Below are positions 28,337 through 37,625 of a stretch of 54,211 nucleotides of DNA, one piece after another; the first letter of the stretch is position 1; every line of letters begins with the position of its first letter. The notes below the pieces were generated by a model, which had not been told where the DNA came from, searched no databases, and saw nothing but the letters and a program-made list of their open reading frames with translations. The position numbers and the translations under genes were made by a program. The stretch lies in the NCBI GenBank assembly GCA_016721435.1, contig JADKIC010000046.1, forward strand, positions 1 to 54,211. Direction: 5' to 3'. This DNA is from Bacteroidota bacterium. Its GTDB lineage: Bacteria > Bacteroidota > Bacteroidia > AKYH767-A > OLB10.

Positions 28337-28804
28337 ATGAAAAACAATATTATTCCCGCTCTCCGATTGACCCTGGTCAGCTTTGCTTTTTTCTGTGGCA
28401 TTTACACCCTTGCCGTTTATGGTGTTTCACGCCTCGTACCTGAAAGTATGTCCTTTACAAAAGCAAAGCAAGGATACTATGAAAACGTTGGTCAACCCTT
28501 TACCGGTGATCAATACTTTAATTCACGACCTTCGGCGGTAAATTACAATGCAGCAGGCTCAGGTGGCAGCAACAAAGGACCAAGTAATCCGGATTATCTA
28601 GCAGAAGTTCAGGCCAGAATAGACACCTTTCTTGTGCATAATCCGGACATAAGAAAAGAAGATATCCCGTCCGATCTGGTAACTGCCAGTGGAAGTGGAC
28701 TTGACCCCAATATTTCGGTAGAGGGCGCAGTAGTACAGGTAAAACGCATTGCACAAATTCGTGACATCAACGTGTGGATATTTAGAAACATACTACGGCT
28801 ATGA
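28337..28804 (+). CDS. kdpC: KdpC, C-terminally truncated by a deletion-like join
   Basis: The first 144 residues are KdpC: membrane anchor TLVSFAFFCGIYTLAVYGVS, then SFTKAKQGYYENVGQPFTGD, FNSRPSAVNYNAAGSGGSNK, LVTASGSGLDPNISVEGAVV, VKRIAQIRDIN. The last conserved segment, which contains the family's C-terminal ~45 residues, is absent. Instead the frame runs into porin DNA and ends with VWIFRNILRL. The join is near 28770, where sequence for the beginning of the porin (GYLETYYGYDF) starts in another frame. So roughly 200 or more bases, including the KdpC end and porin signal peptide, appear to be missing. KdpC stabilises the KdpFAB complex and assists ATP binding. As written this copy would probably be non-functional. 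Confidence 0.88.
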   Translation: MKNNIIPALRLTLVSFAFFCGIYTLAVYGVSRLVPESMSFTKAKQGYYENVGQPFTGDQYFNSRPSAVNYNAAGSGGSNKGPSNPDYLAEVQARIDTFLVHNPDIRKEDIPSDLVTASGSGLDPNISVEGAVVQVKRIAQIRDINVWIFRNILRL

Positions 28805-29762
28805 CTTCAGCAATCCGGAAAACCATAGTCGTCCCGAATTTGTTTATTCGCACAACCGGCACAACGAAATAAACCTGAATTTAGGTTTCGTAAAATTGGG
28901 GTATGCCACGGAGAAAGTCAGAGCCAACCTTGCCCTTATGACCGGTAGTTATGCCAATGCCAATCTGGCTGCTGAACCTGAAGTACTAAAAAATATCTTT
29001 GAAGCGAATGTCGGCGTGAAAATTTCATCGAAGAAGAACGTATGGATAGATGCAGGTATTTTCGCTTCTCATATAGGTTTCGAAAGTGCCATTGGGCGGG
29101 ATTGCTGGACCGTAACCCGAAGTATTTTAGCCGACAACTCACCCTACTTTGAAAGTGGTGTAAAACTTTCTTACACCAGCGATAATGGAGAATTGTTTTT
29201 AAGCGCATTGTTCTTAAACGGCTGGCAGCGTATACAACGTGTTGAAGGCAACAACACACCTGCGATTGGCCATCAACTTACCTGGAAGCCCGGTTCAAAA
29301 ATCACTTTAAACAGCAGTTCATTTGTTGGGAGCGACACCCCGGATAGTATCCGGCAAATGCGTTACTTTCATAATTTTTACACTCAACTTCAACTGCATG
29401 AGAAGTTGGGTGTAATCGTTGGGTTGGACTATGGTGCCCAGCAAATATCCAAAGAAAGCAGCGATTACAATATTTGGTATAGTCCGGTAATCATTGCCAA
29501 ATATTTCGTCTCTTCTAAATTTAATATTGCGGTAAGGGGAGAATACTATAATGATGAGAAGGGTGTAATCATTAATACCGGAACTTCCAATGGCTTTCAA
29601 ACCTATGGTTATTCTTTAAACATGGATTATGCTATTGCCGGAAATATAATGTGGAGAATCGAAGGAAAAGGATTTGCGAGCAAGGATAAAATATTTACCT
29701 TAGACAATAAACCGGATAACTCAAACTACACACTAACATCGTCCCTAGCCATCTCATTCTAA
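28772..29762 (+). CDS. Kdp-linked outer-membrane porin, N-terminus missing
   Basis: About 330 aa of beta-barrel porin begin abruptly at GYLETYYGYDFSNPENHSRP. They continue with HNEINLNLGFVKLGYATEKV, WIDAGIFASHIGFESAIGRD, ILADNSPYFESGVKLSYTSD, FLNGWQRIQRVEGN, and end in a barrel-closing strand (LTSSLAISF). No signal peptide precedes it, since KdpC sequence abuts directly. The apparent ATG at 28749 lies in KdpC DNA. In Bacteroidota Kdp operons a porin of this type sits between kdpC and kdpD, and it probably lets K+ or small solutes across the outer membrane under limitation. The missing leader is the mirror of the truncated KdpC end. Confidence 0.85.
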
Positions 29763-29763
29763 A

Positions 29764-30887
29764 ATGAGTGATAAAGATAAAGCTGTTCAACATTTCCTTG
29801 ATCTGATAAAAAAGTCAAGAAGAGGAAAGTTTAAAATTTACATTGGCATGAGTGCCGGTGTAGGGAAAACTTTTCGTATGCTACAGGAAGCGCGCACCTT
29901 ATTAAAAAATGGCATAGATGTAAAAATTGGTTTTATCGAAACGCACCTTCGTAAGGAAACGCATGAATTACTCAATAGCTTACCCATCATCCCGAGAAGA
30001 AAACTCTTCTACAAAGGAAAGGAACTCGAAGAATTAGATGTCCAGGCAGTTATTAACTTAAGGCCGGAAGTAGTGATTATTGATGAACTGGCACATACCA
30101 ATATCGAAGGAAGTAAAAACGAAAAGCGGTGGCAGGATGTAATGGAAATTTTATCTGCAGGTATCAATGTGATTTCAGCAGTAAATATTCAACATATTGA
30201 AAGCTTAAATGAGCAAATAAAAAGCATTACCGGTGTAGAAGTAAAAGAACGAATCCCCGATAGTGTATTAATGCAAGCCGATGAAGTAGTCAACATTGAC
30301 TTAACAGCAGATGAACTGATTACCCGATTAAAGGAGGGAAAAATCTATCCCGCTGAAAAAATTGAAACTGCACTCAACAACTTCTTTCAAAGTGACCATA
30401 TATTGCAACTACGGGAACTGGCATTAAAAGAAGTCGCTTCTCAGGTGGAACGTAAAGTTGAAACAGAAGTTATTAAACCAAATATACTCCGCCATGAAAA
30501 ATTCCTCGCTTGCATCAGCAGCAATGAAAAAACCGCGAAAACAGTGATTCGGAAAACGGCGCGATTGTCTAATTATTACAATAGTAAATGGTATGTCCTT
30601 TATGTTCAAACACCCCGTGAAAGTGTCGACAAAATTCCATTAGATAAACAAAGACATCTGATCAACAACTTTAAATTAGCGACTGAATTAGGTGCAGAAA
30701 TAATAAAAGTAGAAAGTAGCAGTATTGCAAAAGCTATCATGGATCAGGCCGGCGAAAGAAAAATTACAACCATTTGTGTGGGAAAACCGCATCTGAATCT
30801 TTTAAGATCATCTTGGCCACCAATGTATTCAATGAATTACTTAAAAAACTATCTGCGAACAATATTGATTTGGTAATACTGTCTTAA
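29764..30887 (+). CDS. kdpD: KdpD-type sensor (N-terminal domain plus USP-like domain, kinase-less; one frameshift)
   Basis: This 374-aa protein has the KdpD N-terminal domain (Walker A-like GMSAGVGKTFRMLQEARTLL, Walker B-like VVIIDELAHTNIEGSKNEKR, WQDVMEILSAGINVISAVNI) followed by a universal-stress-like domain (about 245-374). It stops where E. coli KdpD would enter its membrane/kinase part. Split KdpD of this form is usual in Bacteroidota. A missing base near 30802 throws the frame off. Restoring it gives IILATNVFNELLKKLSANNI DLVILS and a TAA at 30885-30887 abutting the next gene's ATG at 30888. It probably senses K+ or nucleotide state and acts on the kinase encoded next. Confidence 0.9.
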
Positions 30888-32615
30888 ATGAAAATAAAAA
30901 CTAAATTAACTTTAGGCGTAGGACTTCTTTTCCTGCTAATAATTCTTGTCAGTACCGTAGGTGTGAAATACTCTTATGATCTTAAACAAGAGACCGAGAA
31001 TATTCTGACTTCCAATTACAATACTCTTCAATACTCCCGAAATATGCTGGTAGCATTGGAAGACAGTTCGGAAAAAGCATGGCAAAAATTTGAAGTCAAT
31101 CTTCAGCATCAGGAGCATAACATTTCAGAAATTGGCGAAAAGGAAATCACCAGTGAATTGCGTAGCAATTTTTCAGCTTATAAAAGTAACAGAGCTGATC
31201 AGGTGCTCCTGAGTGAAATCAGAACCGGAATTTTCCGTATTATGGAGATGAACATGCAGGCCATTGAACGAAAAAGTGAAGTGGCTAAAGCAACTGCCGG
31301 AAGAGCCGCATTCCTGATTGCGATCACCGGAACTATGTGCTTCTTAATTGCATTTATTCTCTTGATCAACTTACCCGCCAATATCGCAAATCCCATCAAT
31401 GAATTGACGGAAAGTATTAAGCAAATTGCAGCCAAAAACTATTCCGAGCGCGTGCGCTTCGAAAGTCATAGCGAATTTGGACAATTAGCTAAATCTTTCA
31501 ATACAATGGCCGAAAAGCTGTCGGAATACAATAGTAGCAATCTCGCCAAATTAATTATTGAAAAAAAACGAATTGAAGCTCTAATTAACAATATGCACGA
31601 CCCTGTTATTGGCTTAGATGAACAGCTTAAAGTGATCTTTGCCAACGAGGAAGCGTTGAAAGTAATTGGTGTAAATTCGGAGGATATCATCGGGCATAAC
31701 GCACATGAATTGGCTGTTAAAAATGACCTGATTAGAAACCTTATTCGGGATTTAGTGGATACGGAAAGCAGAAACCCAACGAAGCAGCAGCCCATTAAAA
31801 TATTTACCAATAACAAAGAAGGTTACTTTGAGAAGGAAACAATTCATATTTGCATCACACCCACAGGAGAGAAAAATCAACTTCTAATTGGTCATGTCAT
31901 TGTTCTTCGAAATATAACTGAACATAAGGAACTTGATTTTACAAAAACCAACTTAATAGCTACCGTTTCGCACGAATTCAAAACGCCTATTTCCTCTATT
32001 AAAATGAGTGTACACTTATTGGGAAACGAACAAACAGGTTTTTTGAATACAGAACAAAAGCAATTACTGCATAGTATAGATGAAGATGCCGGCCGCTTAC
32101 TAAAAATTACGGGGGAATTATTGAATATGTCACAAGTAGAAAGTGGAAACGTCCAACTATCCATATTGCCTGCGGATCCCCGTGAAATTATAAAGTATGC
32201 CGTTCAAGCCACCCAAACGCAGGCGGACCAACAACATGTTAAGTTCGATATTGATATTCCGGAAACTGTCCCTCAAGTATTGGCGGATTCAGAAAAAACC
32301 GCATGGGTATTGACAAATTTGATTTCAAATGCTATTCGCTACTCTTACGAAAATTCAACCATATATATCTCTGTAAAAGAACTAAAGAATAAAGTTCGAG
32401 TTTCTGTTCGTGATACGGGACAAGGTATAGCTCCACAATACAAGGATAAGATATTTGAACGCTATTTCCGTGTACCGGGAACAAAAAAAGAAGGGACAGG
32501 GCTTGGTCTTGCTATCAGCAAGGAATTCATCGCAGCTCAAAATGGTGAAATAACTGTGGACAGTGAATTGGGTGCCGGCAGCACATTTACAATAATTTTT
32601 AACACCATTTCTTAA
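30888..32615 (+). CDS. HAMP/PAS sensor histidine kinase of the Kdp system
   Basis: A 575-aa kinase. N-terminal transmembrane helix about 6-26 (LTLGVGLLFLLIILVSTVGV), periplasmic segment to about 140, second helix about 142-164 (AAFLIAITGTMCFLIAFILL), HAMP about 165-215 (PANIANPINELTESIKQIAA), PAS about 225-345 (VIGLDEQLKVIFANEEALKV), HisKA with His362 (VSHEFKTPISSIKMSVHLL), and HATPase_c with N box (NLISNAIRYSYENST), G1 box (VRDTGQGIAP) and G2 box (GTGLGLAISKEFIAAQNGEI). It begins immediately after kdpD, so the two are coupled. It is the kinase that the short KdpD lacks and likely phosphorylates the sigma-54 regulator at 22489-23835. Confidence 0.92.
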   Translation: MKIKTKLTLGVGLLFLLIILVSTVGVKYSYDLKQETENILTSNYNTLQYSRNMLVALEDSSEKAWQKFEVNLQHQEHNISEIGEKEITSELRSNFSAYKSNRADQVLLSEIRTGIFRIMEMNMQAIERKSEVAKATAGRAAFLIAITGTMCFLIAFILLINLPANIANPINELTESIKQIAAKNYSERVRFESHSEFGQLAKSFNTMAEKLSEYNSSNLAKLIIEKKRIEALINNMHDPVIGLDEQLKVIFANEEALKVIGVNSEDIIGHNAHELAVKNDLIRNLIRDLVDTESRNPTKQQPIKIFTNNKEGYFEKETIHICITPTGEKNQLLIGHVIVLRNITEHKELDFTKTNLIATVSHEFKTPISSIKMSVHLLGNEQTGFLNTEQKQLLHSIDEDAGRLLKITGELLNMSQVESGNVQLSILPADPREIIKYAVQATQTQADQQHVKFDIDIPETVPQVLADSEKTAWVLTNLISNAIRYSYENSTIYISVKELKNKVRVSVRDTGQGIAPQYKDKIFERYFRVPGTKKEGTGLGLAISKEFIAAQNGEITVDSELGAGSTFTIIFNTIS

Positions 32616-32731
32616 AATAAATGCTTTTATTACTTTGATTCGTGTGATAAGATAGGACTGAACTCAAGCCATCCTTGTTATCATCAATAATGCATTTAAA
32701 ATTATCAAATACAATTTAGACTATAGACATA

Positions 32732-33295
32732 TCAATTTTGGGGTACCTTGTATTCCATACCAAAAAGCTTAGCATATTCCTCCAAAGTAGTCATTCCCAT
32801 TTCAGCTCTTCTTTTATTTACATTTTTTTCATCTTCGATAGGATAAAACTCCTGTTCACCCGCTGTATTGAGTACGACCTGTGAACCATATATTTGATTT
32901 TTTCCCTGACGCATTAATATCCTATCCTTCATCAATGCAAGATGACTGCGTTTGGATTCACCGGCTTTAACAGATTCCTCTAATAGCGGAAAATATTTTA
33001 TTTGTGTAGCAAGATCGGAATGCTGAATAACGAAGAAGAAAGTATTGTTACCGGATGGACCAACAACACTCATTCCCAACCAACCATACTTAGCTATAAT
33101 ACCTTCTATTTGGACCAAATTGCAACTATCAATATACCTCATAAAACCGACAGAATCTTTTCCGGTTCTGGTCTTCTGATCCCTTTCAAGGATAGCGGCC
33201 AGCTCGGATATGATGGCTGCAGTATCCATAAGTACTTGTGCAGATAATTGTTGAGGAAAACAACATATCATCAACAACACCATGATTTTTTTCAT
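32732..33295 (-). CDS. Exported DUF6624-like protein
   Basis: A 187-aa protein started at 33295 for a clean signal peptide (MKKIMVLLMICCFPQQLSAQ). The upstream Met at 33319 adds eight residues in front of it. The mature part matches the DUF6624 pattern: LAAILERDQKTRTGKDSVGF, VQIEGIIAKYGWLGMSVVGP, FFFVIQHSDLATQIKYFPLL, ILMRQGKNQIYGSQVVLNTA and RRAEMGMTTLEEYAKLFGM. The family is uncharacterised and often periplasmic. It is convergent with the Kdp operon (116 bases between). Confidence 0.75.
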   Translation of the reverse strand: MKKIMVLLMICCFPQQLSAQVLMDTAAIISELAAILERDQKTRTGKDSVGFMRYIDSCNLVQIEGIIAKYGWLGMSVVGPSGNNTFFFVIQHSDLATQIKYFPLLEESVKAGESKRSHLALMKDRILMRQGKNQIYGSQVVLNTAGEQEFYPIEDEKNVNKRRAEMGMTTLEEYAKLFGMEYKVPQN

Positions 33296-33414
33296 TTTAC
33301 AAATGAATCTTAAATTCAATTAACTATCAATTTTTATGAAATATTGTATCACACTATTTCTCTGTTTAATTAATTTCATTTCAAGATCCTTGTTTGCCAG
33401 AATGAAACATTCTT

Positions 33415-34047
33415 CTAAGGCTTCCGGGCAATAACTATGGTGTGTCTTTCTGATTCCTCCATCGATCTTTTATACACTACCTTTTCAATCAGCGTGTGCA
33501 TAAATCCGATATCTTCCAACTGCTTTAGGATAGAATCAAGTGTATGGTAATTGAAATAGATAGAATCGCCGCTACTCCCCACTTTATATCCCGAGTTCCG
33601 GGGATCTCCCTCCACAAAGCTTAAATAAAAAACGCCCTCCTGTGCAAGTAAATGAAAGATGTCTTCTATGAATAGAAGACGTTCCTCTTGTGAGAGATAG
33701 GGCAAACAAAATCCGCAAATGATGCCGTCAAATCGGGTATTGAGCTCCTTTATCTGACGACTATCCAAAACAGTGAAACCGGCTTCCGGATTATTAGCCT
33801 TTGCCAAGGCTACCATATTTGGAGCAATATCGATCCCTTCCACATAAAAGTCAGGACGCTTTTTAAGAAGATATTTAGTAATATTTCCGGGACCGCATCC
33901 AATATCGAGAATTCGCGCCTTCGGCTTTGCGACTAAATCAACAAATTGGTCATACGAGGAATTATATATATCAAGGTCCATGAATTTCTCCTGGTAAAGC
34001 AAGGAAACTTTATTCCAGAAATGCGCAGTATTATTCATATCGTCCAT
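33415..34047 (-). CDS. Class I SAM-dependent methyltransferase
   Basis: A 210-aa Rossmann-fold methyltransferase. The start at 34047 gives MDDMNNTAHFWNKVSLLYQE. An earlier Met at 34083 is possible. Motif I is ARILDIGCGPGNITKYLLKK. Motif II acid loop is VEGIDIAPNMVALAKANN. Motif III/IV is FDGIICGFCLPYLSQEERLL. The C-terminal strand is GVFYLSFVEGD then SIYFNYHTLDSILKQLEDIG. The substrate is not evident. The domain resembles small-molecule (methyltransf_25-type) enzymes. It stands on its own between DUF6624 and the divergent MscS gene. Confidence 0.85.
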   Translation of the reverse strand: MDDMNNTAHFWNKVSLLYQEKFMDLDIYNSSYDQFVDLVAKPKARILDIGCGPGNITKYLLKKRPDFYVEGIDIAPNMVALAKANNPEAGFTVLDSRQIKELNTRFDGIICGFCLPYLSQEERLLFIEDIFHLLAQEGVFYLSFVEGDPRNSGYKVGSSGDSIYFNYHTLDSILKQLEDIGFMHTLIEKVVYKRSMEESERHTIVIARKP

Positions 34048-34371
34048 ATTTACACCATCCAAAACTAAGCTCCTAAAATACAACAGTTTTATGGATCTGT
34101 AAATACTAACCAGATAACTTTGTCAGTACCATTTTTCTGAAAAAAGGTAGCACCCACATTTACCCGTATTACGGCCAATTTACAGAACGGTGGTCCTGAC
34201 TTAATCAATACACTAAACATTTAAAAAGCGCTGTGTATGGGTAAGGACACTGAAATGATTCATAATAATCCCACTCTTGCTTTCTTCGCATAAATTAACT
34301 ACTTTTACTCATTGCGGAACTTCTGTAACCTACTTTCATTTTAAAATAATATTTAGATAAAGAACAATCGA

Positions 34372-35206
34372 ATGAAAGAAATACTGAATACGAAAATAAT
34401 ATCCACCGATTCCTTTGCTCTAACCATTAGCAATGTATTGACAGTATTTTTTATATTCTTCGCTGCGTTTATATTCATAAAAATATTTTCCATTATACTC
34501 ACACGATCCATACGAAAAAAGAGTCACACGGACAGCCGGCATTTATCCATCATTCAACTTGTTAAATACTTTGTTTTTACTTTAGCTATCGTTTTTGTTC
34601 TTCAATCCTTGGGGGTAAATATTACTTTTCTGATTGCCAGTTCTGCTGCTCTCCTGGTAGGCATTGGTCTGGGGCTACAGGGTATATTCAAGGATTTCAT
34701 TGCAGGGATTGCCTTGCTCTTTGAAGGTGTGATAAAAGTAGATGATATTGTGGAAGTAGATGAGTTGGTGGTTAGGGTGAATGAAATATCATTGCGCACC
34801 TCAAGAGTAACAACAAGAGATGACAATGTAATGATCATTCCTAATCATAAATTCACGGATGAGAACATTATCAACTGGACCAACAACATGCTTCCCAGCC
34901 GGTTTACGATTGAGGTAGGGGTTGACTATACTTCTGATGTACGATTGGTAGAAAAAGTGCTCATAGAAGCCGCATTGAGTAATACACATACATTGAGCGA
35001 AGAAGAATTTAAGCCCACGGTTCGGTTGAGTAATTTCGGAACATCTTCCATTCAATTCCAATTGATATTCTATAGCTTCAACTTATTCAGAATAGAAAAT
35101 GTAAAAAAGCCAGATTCGTTTTGAAATAGTAAAACTATTTAAGGAAAAGAAAATTGTTATTCCCTTTAATCAGCTTGTTGTACATCAGAATAAACGGGAG
35201 GACTGA
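34372..35206 (+). CDS. MscS-type mechanosensitive channel (one frameshift)
   Basis: Restoring one base gives about 277 aa. Two to three membrane helices: ISNVLTVFFIFFAAFIFIKI, VKYFVFTLAIVFVLQSLGVN, and the pore helix IASSAALLVGIGLGLQGIFK. The MscS beta domain follows (GIALLFEGVIKVDDIVEVDE, LRTSRVTTRDDNVMIIPNHK, FTDENIINWTN). The first frame ends at 35124 after an A-run (about 35105). Removing one A gives SQIRFEIVKLFKEKKIVIPF NQLVVHQNKRED and a TGA at 35204-35206, the usual C-terminal strand. It gates open under membrane tension to release solutes in osmotic downshift. Confidence 0.88.
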
Positions 35207-35267
35207 AATTTGGATAGCGCTACTTTAGTTCACTTATTCGTAATACTTATCTATTCAAACTGAGCTG

Positions 35268-35510
35268 CTATTTACTTCCCCTTATTTTTGTATGGGTATG
35301 CGGCTCCTTATTTTTCATGAGGTTTAATCCATAAGTATAATTCGTAGATAAAATGACATCGTTGCAATCGAAGTGCTTAATGCTACCGTCGTTTACCAAT
35401 GCAACTACCCAACATGTGTTTTGATGCATGCCATAATCTATGATAAAAATTGCCTGACCCCTCCCTAAAGGAGTTTCAACCAATATCGAAGGGTTTAATT
35501 GAAGAATCAT
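35268..35510 (-). CDS. Small conserved hypothetical protein
   Basis: This 80-aa protein is beta-rich: MILQLNPSILVETPLGRGQA, IFIIDYGMHQNTCWVVALVN, DGSIKHFDCNDVILSTNYTY, then a basic tail. There is no signal peptide or membrane helix. The sequence has the look of a short SH3-like or 'PLGxGxAxFIIDYG' fold seen in Bacteroidota as isolated small genes, but I cannot assign a function. It has an ordinary start and codon use. Confidence 0.6.
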   Translation of the reverse strand: MILQLNPSILVETPLGRGQAIFIIDYGMHQNTCWVVALVNDGSIKHFDCNDVILSTNYTYGLNLMKNKEPHTHTKIRGSK

Positions 35511-35765
35511 TTATCGGTTGATTTTCTCATTTATAAGCAAATTATTCTTTAATGATTTATGTGCAGGATTCAAGGTTCAGTTCATACATTACTGATAGCC
35601 GAATAGGATTCGTAACAACAGCCTTTAAAATCTGATATGCATTCCCAACTACATCATTATTTATTTCTTAAAGAAGCACTGCACTAATGGATAATTAAAT
35701 CTATCCATTAGTGCCTTCGCCTCCTATATATATAAAAGCTGTAATCATTCGACTTTATAAAATCA

Positions 35766-36224
35766 CTAAGCTTCCACCAATGCATCCCGCATTGATTTTA
35801 CTTTATCATGGTCGGCTTTAATAAGTGCATGTTGCAAATTTAACATCCGCTGTTGTTCTGCGGTAATGTCCTCCAGGTTATTTCTTAGTGCATTATTATA
35901 AGTGTTTACTGCTACATCCTCGCCATATTCGCATGAATTTAGGATTGCTTTTCTGTCCTTTCCGGTCAATGCTGCTTTTACATCCATCCAAACACGAAAA
36001 AACTTGCCTGAGGTCATTGTTCCTTCCGCTATTTCGCCGCCCAATTTAGTGACTTCAGCAACTAATTCCTGTTTACATTTCTGACTGGTGGCAATGAATT
36101 TAGAAAACATACTCTTCAAATCTTGTTCATCTGTTTCCTTTGAGGCCGTTTCATAACCTTCTATTCGGTCATTGTTGATGGTAATAAGTGTGTTCAACAC
36201 TTCAATTGTTTTTTGCTTTTCCAT
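35766..36224 (-). CDS. PA2169-family four-helix-bundle protein (DUF2383)
   Basis: A 152-aa all-helical protein: TIEVLNTLITINNDRIEGYE, KSMFSKFIATSQKCKQELVA, GGEIAEGTMTSGKFFRVWMD, RKAILNSCEYGEDVAVNTYN, and EQQRMLNLQHALIKADHDKV. It fits DUF2383 four-helix bundles of about 150 residues, ferritin-fold relatives with Glu/His pairs. In other bacteria the family accompanies stress loci. It lies in a group with a lipoprotein-like peptide, a disordered protein, DUF892 and a hemerythrin, which suggests a general stress set. Confidence 0.85.
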   Translation of the reverse strand: MEKQKTIEVLNTLITINNDRIEGYETASKETDEQDLKSMFSKFIATSQKCKQELVAEVTKLGGEIAEGTMTSGKFFRVWMDVKAALTGKDRKAILNSCEYGEDVAVNTYNNALRNNLEDITAEQQRMLNLQHALIKADHDKVKSMRDALVEA

Positions 36225-36369
36225 TTTTCTTCTTATTAATTATTAGCACTTTGTTTTTTAATTCCGATTCATTCGTACTCCACGTCTATTCCATCCATTT
36301 TGAGTACCTGAAACATGGTTAACAGTATTGTCAATTCAATAACTATATTTCATTGGAAATTAATTCCCC

Positions 36370-36543
36370 TTACTTCCTCCTGGTTTTCATAATTACAAAT
36401 ACTATCACCAAAATGACGGCTAATACTATAAATATTCCGAAGCCCATCCCGGCTTTAAATATTCCGGCTATTGCAGCACATGAACTTATCAGCGTTGACA
36501 GGAACAGTGCTAAGCCAATTGTTAGCGGATTGATTTTTTTCAC
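36370..36543 (-). CDS. Small lipoprotein-like membrane protein, 57 aa
   Basis: With a GTG start at 36543 the product is MKKINPLTIGLALFLSTLIS then SCAAIAGIFKAGMGFGIFIV and LAVILVIVFVIMKTRRK. It has a signal-like start with a Cys after LISS (possible lipobox), then a single hydrophobic helix and a basic end. Peptides of this design are common in Bacteroidota and are sometimes mis-annotated as phosphatidate cytidylyltransferase. It was found by reading the minus strand, where the opposite-strand frame is only a shadow. It lies in the stress-flavoured group. Function is unknown. Confidence 0.65.
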   Translation of the reverse strand: MKKINPLTIGLALFLSTLISSCAAIAGIFKAGMGFGIFIVLAVILVIVFVIMKTRRK

Positions 36544-36561
36544 GATACAATACGTTTGAAA

Positions 36562-36599
36562 CTAAAAAAAGGCCTTCCGCTTTACGGAGCAGAAGGCCT
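36562..36599 (-). terminator. Intrinsic terminator of the disordered-protein gene
   Basis: AGGCCTTC (36570-36577) and GAAGGCCT (36592-36599) pair in an 8-bp GC-rich stem with a 14-base loop. On the minus strand a T-run follows (36564-36570). It lies 16 bases after the stop at 36615. Confidence 0.85.
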
Positions 36600-36614
36600 A
36601 TAGCATTGGTTTGA

Positions 36615-37034
36615 TTATTTACCCTTGTTTGAACTCTGATTCTGGACTTGATTACCAGAGTGTGCAGCAGTTACATTGTGCCCTTTGCTATCACGCTCAC
36701 GATTACCATTAGTACCGGCATCAGCTGTTTCCACATCTTCTTCCTCTTCATTGAGGATTTGGTTGGTGCTGTCAGAAGGTCTGGTTTTTGAGTCTTGATT
36801 ATGGGAACCTTCGTTCCTCTTTTGCCCGCTGCGGGAATCGTTAGCTGTCTCACCAGAGGTAGCCTTTATTTCTTTCTTTTGATACTCTTTTTCATTCTCT
36901 TCGCTGGATTGGTGATTCATACCTGTGGATTTGTCCTGCGAATTTTGATTTTGCTTGTTGGTATCCTGATTGTTCTTTTCATTTGAACGGTTATCATTCT
37001 TTTGATTGCCGTTGTCGTTTGATTTCTTGTCCAT
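36615..37034 (-). CDS. Disordered, highly hydrophilic protein
   Basis: The 139-aa product is almost devoid of hydrophobic residues: MDKKSNDNGNQKNDNRSNEK, NNQDTNKQNQNSQDKSTGMN, later EEEEDVETADAGTNGNRERD. Asn, Gln, Lys, Glu, Asp and Ser make up most of it. It resembles hydrophilin-like or LEA-like stress proteins by composition but has no recognisable family repeat. It has its own terminator, and nearby genes are ferritin-like stress proteins, so a protective role in dehydration or osmotic stress is a reasonable guess. Real coding is supported by the long open frame and clean termination, since random DNA of this window is rarely so biased. Confidence 0.7.
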   Translation of the reverse strand: MDKKSNDNGNQKNDNRSNEKNNQDTNKQNQNSQDKSTGMNHQSSEENEKEYQKKEIKATSGETANDSRSGQKRNEGSHNQDSKTRPSDSTNQILNEEEEDVETADAGTNGNRERDSKGHNVTAAHSGNQVQNQSSNKGK

Positions 37035-37263
37035 GTTTAATATGAATTAATTTGTAGCGGATTTGCTACATTACAAAAGTGTTGATCTTTGTCTTGATTA
37101 GTATTACACAATTTTGAGAAAGGATTACATGATTCACAGTATCATTTCCAAACTTCTTAAAACACCAATTCGAATGTCTGAAATATTGGTACGCGATGTA
37201 TAACATCCTCTTGAATAGTACTTGATGTACATTGTTTAGCAAATTACAACAAATCACTTTCTA

Positions 37264-37299
37264 AAAAAGCATGTCCCAAAATAATGGAACAGGCTTTTT
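37264..37299. terminator. Imperfect bidirectional terminator
   Basis: AAAAAGC (37264-37270) pairs with GCTTTTT (37293-37299). The interior continues imperfectly (TGTCCC against GGAACA), giving a long hairpin with T-runs on both strands. It lies 14 bases after the stop of the DUF892 fragment at 37314. Confidence 0.55.
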
Positions 37300-37313
37300 A
37301 ATTACTATACAAA

Positions 37314-37625
37314 TTATTTTTTAGATTTAGATGTTGACGAGGTTTTCTTTCCTAGCTCTTCTTCACTGGCTTCCACATTGATAGTAGCAACGGCCACTTC
37401 AGTGAGTTTTTCATCAGCTGCTTTTTCTTCATCAAGTGTCAGTTGTAACAAGTCTGCAGCATCTTCATATCCGAGCGTTTCGGCAAACTGACGCAACGTA
37501 CCGTATGAAGCAATTTCATAATGTTCCACTTTTTGTCCGGCGGATATTATTCCTGCATCACACATTGCACCTTCTTCACACTCTTCCATTATTTCTTCAG
37601 CTTCTTTAATGCATTTTCTTAACGT
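37314..37625 (-). pseudogene. DUF892/YciF-type ferritin-like protein, N-terminal half missing
   Basis: The frame reads IKEAEEIMEECEEGAMCDAG, IISAGQKVEHYEIASYGTLR, QFAETLGYEDAADLLQLTLD, EEKAADEKLTEVAVATINVE, then a Ser/Lys tail. That is the C-terminal half of DUF892 (YciF family), which normally has about 160-180 residues with a helical N-terminal half holding another pair of metal ligands. Upstream (37626 on) the frame meets a stop at once and no N-terminal part is visible in any frame. The nearest ATG is at 37589, but conserved residues extend above it. This looks like a deletion join or decay. DUF892 proteins are linked with stress response and are ferritin-like helical bundles. Confidence 0.7.
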
